Shown here one piece after another: positions 24,576-28,092 of a stretch of DNA of 28,092 nucleotides. Position numbers and translations under genes: made by a program. The notes below the pieces were generated by a model that was not told the origin of the DNA, did not search any database, and saw only the letters and a list, made by a program, of their open reading frames with translations. The DNA is from a bacterium (lineage in GTDB: Bacteria > SZUA-79 > Acidulodesulfobacterales > Acidulodesulfobacteraceae): contig JAJYKQ010000009.1 in the NCBI GenBank assembly GCA_021788495.1, forward strand, positions 1 to 28,092. Reading direction: 5' to 3'. Every line of letters starts with the position of its first letter. The stretch's first letter is position 1.

Positions 24576-25511
24576 TCATTGCGCCGTCTTGCTTAAAAAT
24601 CTTACAGTTTCATACAAATCGTCCGGCTCGATTTGCCCGGGTGCGGTAATTCCGAAAGGAGAAGAACAGTATGCGAGATATGACCCGTTAATCAAAGAAG
24701 ATGCTCTGGTAACCGCCCCTTTTTTGCCCATTCCGAAAATTATAAATTCGGGAAAAACTTTTTCGTCGGTCGATTTTATGGATCGTATCTTTATATTTTT
24801 TTCCGAAACCGCCAAAACGTCTTCATCCGATATTGCCATATCGGAAAGTTTAAAATAGTCGGCTTTAAAATAGCTTGAATCCAAATAATATCTGACCGCA
24901 TCGAGCAGTTCTATGCGTCCGTTAAAATCATGAATTGATAAAATAACCTGCGTTTTTTTTAAATGAGCGAATTTTACAAAATCTTTTATGGCCTTCCGCT
25001 CTAAAATATCCAGTTCTATATCGCATATATCAATGCCTGCTTCTATAACAGACTTTAAAAATTTAATTCTTTGCGGTTCCGGTTCTGTTTCAGCCGCCGC
25101 AGTATCCACGACGTCAGCTTTATTAAGACTGCGTTTGCCGCCGTTCTCTTCTGTTTCTGCATCGGCATGCCGTTTTACAAATTTTTGCTTTTCCAAAAAC
25201 GAAACGCATCTGTTTGAACCGTAAAAAGCGTCCCTGTTTGTTCCTATAGTTTTAATTCCTTTATCCTTGGCATATAAAATTATTTTTTTAATTTCGGAAA
25301 GAATGCTTTCTTCGTCAAAATTGCCGCCGGCTGAACCTGCGTATGAATTATCTCCGCTTTTACCGTTCATGCGGTTTAATCGTGCCGTTTCGGCAATCAT
25401 ATCAAACCTCAGTTCGATAAATTCGACGTCTTTGCTTTTAGCGTAGTCTATAGCGCCGTATGCTTCTTTTAATACCGTATTGCCTATCGACAGGCAGACT
25501 CTCGGTTTCAT
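24576..25511 (-). CDS. aroD: Type I 3-dehydroquinate dehydratase with inserts
   Basis: The type I enzyme dehydrates 3-dehydroquinate to 3-dehydroshikimate in the shikimate pathway through a Schiff base. Key sites are visible: E33 and R35 in IELRFDM, R93 in GTNRD, H194 in ILSIHDF, the Schiff-base lysine K221 in ADYFKLSDMA, and the active-site lid SSPFGITAPGQI (283-294). At 311 residues it is about 60 longer than the usual 230-250. Two low-complexity stretches (about 47-66, Gly/Ser/Asn rich, and about 112-147, Glu/Ala/Lys rich) account for the excess and probably form flexible loops. Its ATG overlaps the tautomerase stop in ATGA, implying translational coupling. Confidence 0.93.
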   Translation of the reverse strand: MKPRVCLSIGNTVLKEAYGAIDYAKSKDVEFIELRFDMIAETARLNRMNGKSGDNSYAGSAGGNFDEESILSEIKKIILYAKDKGIKTIGTNRDAFYGSNRCVSFLEKQKFVKRHADAETEENGGKRSLNKADVVDTAAAETEPEPQRIKFLKSVIEAGIDICDIELDILERKAIKDFVKFAHLKKTQVILSIHDFNGRIELLDAVRYYLDSSYFKADYFKLSDMAISDEDVLAVSEKNIKIRSIKSTDEKVFPEFIIFGMGKKGAVTRASSLINGSYLAYCSSPFGITAPGQIEPDDLYETVRFLSKTAQ

Positions 25512-25726
25512 TTATTCTCTTCCTTTTCCTTTCGCGCCTTTATCTTATCGCAGGCCAGTTCCCCGCCGAGTCCCCACTCGTCCGAAGGAAACTCTTCGAC
25601 TACTACCCATACGTTACTTTCGTCTATGCTTAAACTTTCGGAAACGCTTTTGGTTATAGACTTAATTAATTTTTTTTTCTGCTCTTTAGTTCTTCCTTCA
25701 AGCATCTTAACCGATACGAAAGGCAT
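25508..25726 (-). CDS. 4-oxalocrotonate tautomerase family protein
   Basis: A 72-residue small tautomerase. Removing the initiator methionine would expose the catalytic Pro-1 (MPFVSVKMLEGRT). The family pattern EQKKKLIKSITKSVSESL follows, then VWVVVEEFPSDEWGLGG. The subunits normally form hexamers that interconvert enol and keto forms of 2-oxo acids; the natural substrate cannot be deduced. ATG with AAAGGAG about nine bases upstream. The stop overlaps the aroD start by four bases (ATGA), so the two proteins are made together. It is the first gene of the minus-strand run, divergent from the chemoreceptor gene. Confidence 0.92.
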   Translation of the reverse strand: MPFVSVKMLEGRTKEQKKKLIKSITKSVSESLSIDESNVWVVVEEFPSDEWGLGGELACDKIKARKEKEENK

Positions 25727-25817
25727 AATTTTTTCTCCTTTACTTATTTGCGATAGTTAATATATAATTTTGTTTAAAAAATTATAACAAAAATAATATT
25801 TTTTAACAACGGCTTTA

Positions 25818-25895
25818 AGATTTTATTTTGCGTATACGAAAAGAAACAATTAACGATAAAAGATTTTACATAAAATTAATCTGACGTCTTTTTCT
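25818..25895 (-). repeat. Palindromic element, copy 4 (degraded, reverse orientation)
   Basis: Matches copy 2 across the core (AAGAAACAATTAACGATAAA) and much of the right arm (AATCTGACGTCTTTTTCT, two changes). The left terminus has lost the AAAAAGGTGTC sequence and only AGATTTTATTTT remains. It lies in the divergent region between the tautomerase and the chemoreceptor, about 30 bases upstream of the chemoreceptor promoter. Confidence 0.8.
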
Positions 25896-25923
25896 AAATC
25901 CAATTTTATTTAAGGTTAATCGT

Positions 25924-25950
25924 TATAGTTTTTTTATATAATGCCGATTA
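25924..25950 (+). promoter_or_regulatory. Sigma-28 (FliA)-type promoter of the chemoreceptor gene
   Basis: TATAGTTT (25,924-25,931), then exactly 11 bases, then GCCGATTA (25,943-25,950). The enterobacterial sigma-28 consensus is TAAAGTTT-N11-GCCGATAA, so each half has one mismatch. The predicted start of transcription is near 25,957, about 62 bases before the chemoreceptor ATG. Sigma-28 control of chemoreceptor genes is established in flagellated bacteria. Confidence 0.7.
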
Positions 25951-26018
25951 TATGAATAAATAATAAAAATTTATATAACTATTGCAATATATATAATGTC
26001 TTAGGGAGGAGAAGATTT

Positions 26019-27713
26019 ATGCTTAAAACTTTAAAATCCAAGCTTTATTTCATCGCTGCCGCCGGTTTTATTTTTATCTTGATAGTAAACCTGTTTTTAA
26101 TTTATTTTTCAAACGGTTTAAAAAACGAAATGATAAACTCCGGCGTTATTTCCGGCACTTCGACGGGAATTAAAACCTTAAAAGGAAATCTCCTGCAGAT
26201 TATTTTTTTATCCCGCATAAAAATGCTCAAAATGAATGCGGTAAAATCTAAAAAAGCAAAAGCGCGGATTGAAAAATCTTACGACGCAAAGATTCTAAAA
26301 TTAGTTGCCGCGTCAAAACCTATATATCGAAACGTAAGCAACGCTCTTACCGGATACACCGTTGGATTTGCAAAAGTTAAATCGGCAGTCGTCTTCGGCG
26401 AGCCAAAGTCGAAACTTAACGAATTTTCGTCGCAAAAAACCGCATTGCTGTTAAAAAGCCTTAAAAATAAATTTTATATATTCCGTCCCATAGTGGGAAG
26501 ACTGCTAAAATACCCTCTTCTTCTCGGCGGCGCTATGAGCACCAAATATTTTGAAAGTCAGCTTGATCCTATGGTTTCCCAAATTTCCCAGATTAGCGTC
26601 ACCGTAAATAAATCTTATTATAAAAAGGTAAAATTGCTGGATTATATATTCATAGCATTCCCTATCGTATTTTTAATAGGAGCGCTGATAGTAATTTTAT
26701 ATTTTAAAAATTCAGTCATAAAGGTATTAAACTTAGTGGATGAAAAAATCAAGCATATCGCTGGAGGCGACCTTACTTCCAAAATTAAAATATCAGGCGT
26801 CCCTAAAGAAAGCGAAATAGGCATCCTTATAGAACAGGTCAACAGCTTGGTAGATTCTTTATCCGGCAACGTAAAAGGCATCGTCAACACTTCCAACTCC
26901 TTAAGCTCGCAGTCCGAACAGCTTAATTCCTCTTCGAGAGAGTTCGAAAAGACCATAGAACAGATGAGGGAAAAAGCGTCCCGCATAATAGAATCCATTA
27001 AACAGATGTCTATAGCAATAATAGAAGTAGCAAAGAACTCTTCCTCTTCCGCCCAGAAAGCTCAGGAAACGGAAAAGGTCGTCGATTACGGCACTAAGTC
27101 GGTTCAGGACGTGGCGAGAGAGATGAAAAACATTGAAAAAACCGTATCCGCCGTTTCCGCCACTATTACCGAACTAGGTTCTTCTTCCGAAAAAATAGGC
27201 GAAATCATAGGCGTAATTAACGACATAGCCGACCAGACTAATCTTCTAGCCTTAAACGCCGCCATAGAAGCCGCCAGAGCCGGAGAACAGGGAAGAGGTT
27301 TTGCCGTAGTAGCCGACGAGGTAAGAAAGCTGGCCGAAAGAACCACAAAAGCTACAAAAGAGATAGAGGCTATGATACTTAGCATACAAAGAAACACTCA
27401 GGATGCGGTTACCTCTATGCAGAAAGGAAAAGAGGAAGTCTCCAAGGGAGCCGAGATTGCCGGAAAATCCGCCGAAGCTATATCCAACATAAATTCTTTA
27501 ATGCTCAAACTAAAAGAGATGATAACGCAGATTGCCACCGCTTCCGAGGAGCAGTCGCAGGTTAGCGAAGAGATATCTCTTTCATCCGAAGAAATAATTA
27601 AAGCACAGGACAACGCGCAGGCCGGTTCCAGGCAGGTCATAGCCTCTTCGGAAGAACTTGGGAGAATGGCTTTGGATTTGTCAAATATGGTAAGGATGTT
27701 TAAGACGGCGTAA
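26019..27713 (+). CDS. Methyl-accepting chemotaxis protein
   Basis: A 564-residue transmembrane chemoreceptor that would relay ligand binding to CheA/CheW and so bias flagellar rotation. TM1 is at about 10-30, the periplasmic sensor at about 31-207, TM2 at about 208-229, HAMP at about 230-284, and the long coiled-coil signalling domain follows. Its conserved hairpin tip is intact ([20 protein letters not shown] at 403-422, then [18 protein letters not shown]). The sensor region is lysine-rich and alpha-helical in character and does not match a Cache or PAS pattern that I recognise; a four-helix-bundle type is possible. There is no C-terminal CheR-docking pentapeptide. ATG with AGGGAGGAG about eight bases upstream. 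It has its own sigma-28-like promoter and terminator. Confidence 0.95.
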   Translation: MLKTLKSKLYFIAAAGFIFILIVNLFLIYFSNGLKNEMINSGVISGTSTGIKTLKGNLLQIIFLSRIKMLKMNAVKSKKAKARIEKSYDAKILKLVAASKPIYRNVSNALTGYTVGFAKVKSAVVFGEPKSKLNEFSSQKTALLLKSLKNKFYIFRPIVGRLLKYPLLLGGAMSTKYFESQLDPMVSQISQISVTVNKSYYKKVKLLDYIFIAFPIVFLIGALIVILYFKNSVIKVLNLVDEKIKHIAGGDLTSKIKISGVPKESEIGILIEQVNSLVDSLSGNVKGIVNTSNSLSSQSEQLNSSSREFEKTIEQMREKASRIIESIKQMSIAIIEVAKNSSSSAQKAQETEKVVDYGTKSVQDVAREMKNIEKTVSAVSATITELGSSSEKIGEIIGVINDIADQTNLLALNAAIEAARAGEQGRGFAVVADEVRKLAERTTKATKEIEAMILSIQRNTQDAVTSMQKGKEEVSKGAEIAGKSAEAISNINSLMLKLKEMITQIATASEEQSQVSEEISLSSEEIIKAQDNAQAGSRQVIASSEELGRMALDLSNMVRMFKTA

Positions 27714-27822
27714 TTTTTTAAAAAAATTCTAAAAAAAATTGATTTTTTGAATTTTATGTTTTATAATTAAAATAGAAGAGGTTTTATGTTTTCATCTTAA
27801 CTCCTCGATGTAATGTCCTCCT

Positions 27823-27860
27823 AACCTGCCGGTTACCAACTACTTCCGGCAGGTTTTTTT
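27823..27860 (+). terminator. Rho-independent terminator after the chemoreceptor gene
   Basis: AACCTGCCGG (27,823-27,832) pairs perfectly with CCGGCAGGTT (27,846-27,855) around a 13-base loop and runs straight into a tract of T residues to 27,860. An additional weak AT-only hairpin (AAAATTC with GAATTTT) lies just after the stop codon, near 27,724-27,756. Confidence 0.88.
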
Positions 27861-28047
27861 ATTTTATATGTGCTTTTTCGCATAATAAATTTCACATCTC
27901 CGCTTACCTAAGTCCAAAAATCTAAAAACTTTATTCAAGGAAGTGGAATATCTAAATTTTTACATATTTTTAGTGGCAAGATTATCGTCTATCTTGATGA
28001 AATATCTTAAGATAGTCTGGAAAGACTTATTTATAGAGGTTTTAAAC
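27861..28047. other. Intergenic stretch with no recognised feature
   Basis: Between the chemoreceptor terminator and the tRNA 3' end. No ORF with a plausible ribosome binding site, no copy of the 91-bp element and no clear promoter was seen. Together with 27,714-27,822 it makes a gene-free interval of about 330 bases, AT-rich and unstructured apart from the terminator. Confidence 0.6.
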
Positions 28048-28092
28048 TGGCTCCCCGAGACGGATTCGAACCATCGACCCAGTGATTAACAG
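28048..28092 (-). tRNA. tRNA-Asn (GUU), 3' part only
   Basis: The minus strand reads from the anticodon loop CTGTTAA (anticodon GUU) through the 3' anticodon stem, a five-base variable region, a T arm with GATGG/CCGTC stem and TTCGAAT loop, the acceptor 3' strand TCGGGGA, discriminator G and an encoded CCA ending at 28,048. The 5' half lies beyond the right edge of the window. Confidence 0.9.

Noticed and set aside
2800..25895. The recurring 91-bp units as a CRISPR array
   Set aside because: Copies are kilobases apart, in both orientations, without regular spacers; they are dispersed palindromic elements.

Overview
The window looks like a chromosomal segment of an AT-rich, Gram-negative, flagellated bacterium. 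The Gram-negative reading rests on an RND efflux pump with a lipoprotein adaptor, a type II secretion/type IV pilus platform protein, and a chemoreceptor preceded by a sigma-28-like promoter. The order tilS-ftsH-folP-cdaA-cdaR-glmM-pdxJ-acpS-nnr-CBS-tsaE is, from memory, the order typical of deltaproteobacteria in the broad sense (for example Geobacter). The low GC and the lipoate genes would suit an uncultured lineage such as Candidatus Acidulodesulfobacterales, but that placement is a guess. All protein genes except the chemoreceptor lie on the minus strand, so each block is read from high to low coordinates.

Block 1 (about 1-12,174, minus): tilS, ftsH, folP, cdaA, cdaR, glmM, pdxJ, acpS, nnr, a CBS-domain protein, tsaE and the first 21 codons of a flavin disulfide reductase, probably lpd. 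This is a housekeeping run covering tRNA modification, membrane proteolysis, folate, cyclic-di-AMP, peptidoglycan precursor, vitamin B6, acyl-carrier-protein activation and NAD(P)HX repair. cdaA-cdaR-glmM is the conserved c-di-AMP/cell-wall module.

Block 2 (12,201-17,736, minus): a lipoate-assembly island. A sigma-70-like promoter precedes two GcvH-like lipoyl-carrier proteins, a radical SAM protein, a lipoate:protein ligase carrying an extra cysteine-rich DUF116-like domain, a second radical SAM protein and an OsmC-family thiol protein. An overlooked 52-residue ORF with a strong ribosome binding site follows. The set matches the sLpl(AB)/LipS1/LipS2 lipoate pathway rather than classical LipA/LipB. 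The partial lpd at position 1 is a further lipoate-linked enzyme.

Block 3 (17,893-25,726, minus): a crotonase-fold protein without the usual catalytic glutamates, an RND pump and its adaptor, a structured intergenic element, a GspF/PilC-type protein, and a translationally coupled tautomerase-aroD pair.

Block 4 (25,924-28,092): a plus-strand methyl-accepting chemotaxis gene with a sigma-28-like promoter and a strong intrinsic terminator, then the 3' half of a tRNA-Asn on the minus strand.

Scattered between genes are four copies of a 91-bp palindromic element with 18-bp termini (AGAAAAAGGTGTCAGATT). One copy is nested among partial copies exactly at the tilS stop codon. A second, unrelated 125-bp palindrome near 23,109-23,233 folds on paper into a three-way junction whose two internal stem mismatches are G-U pairs only on the transcribed strand.
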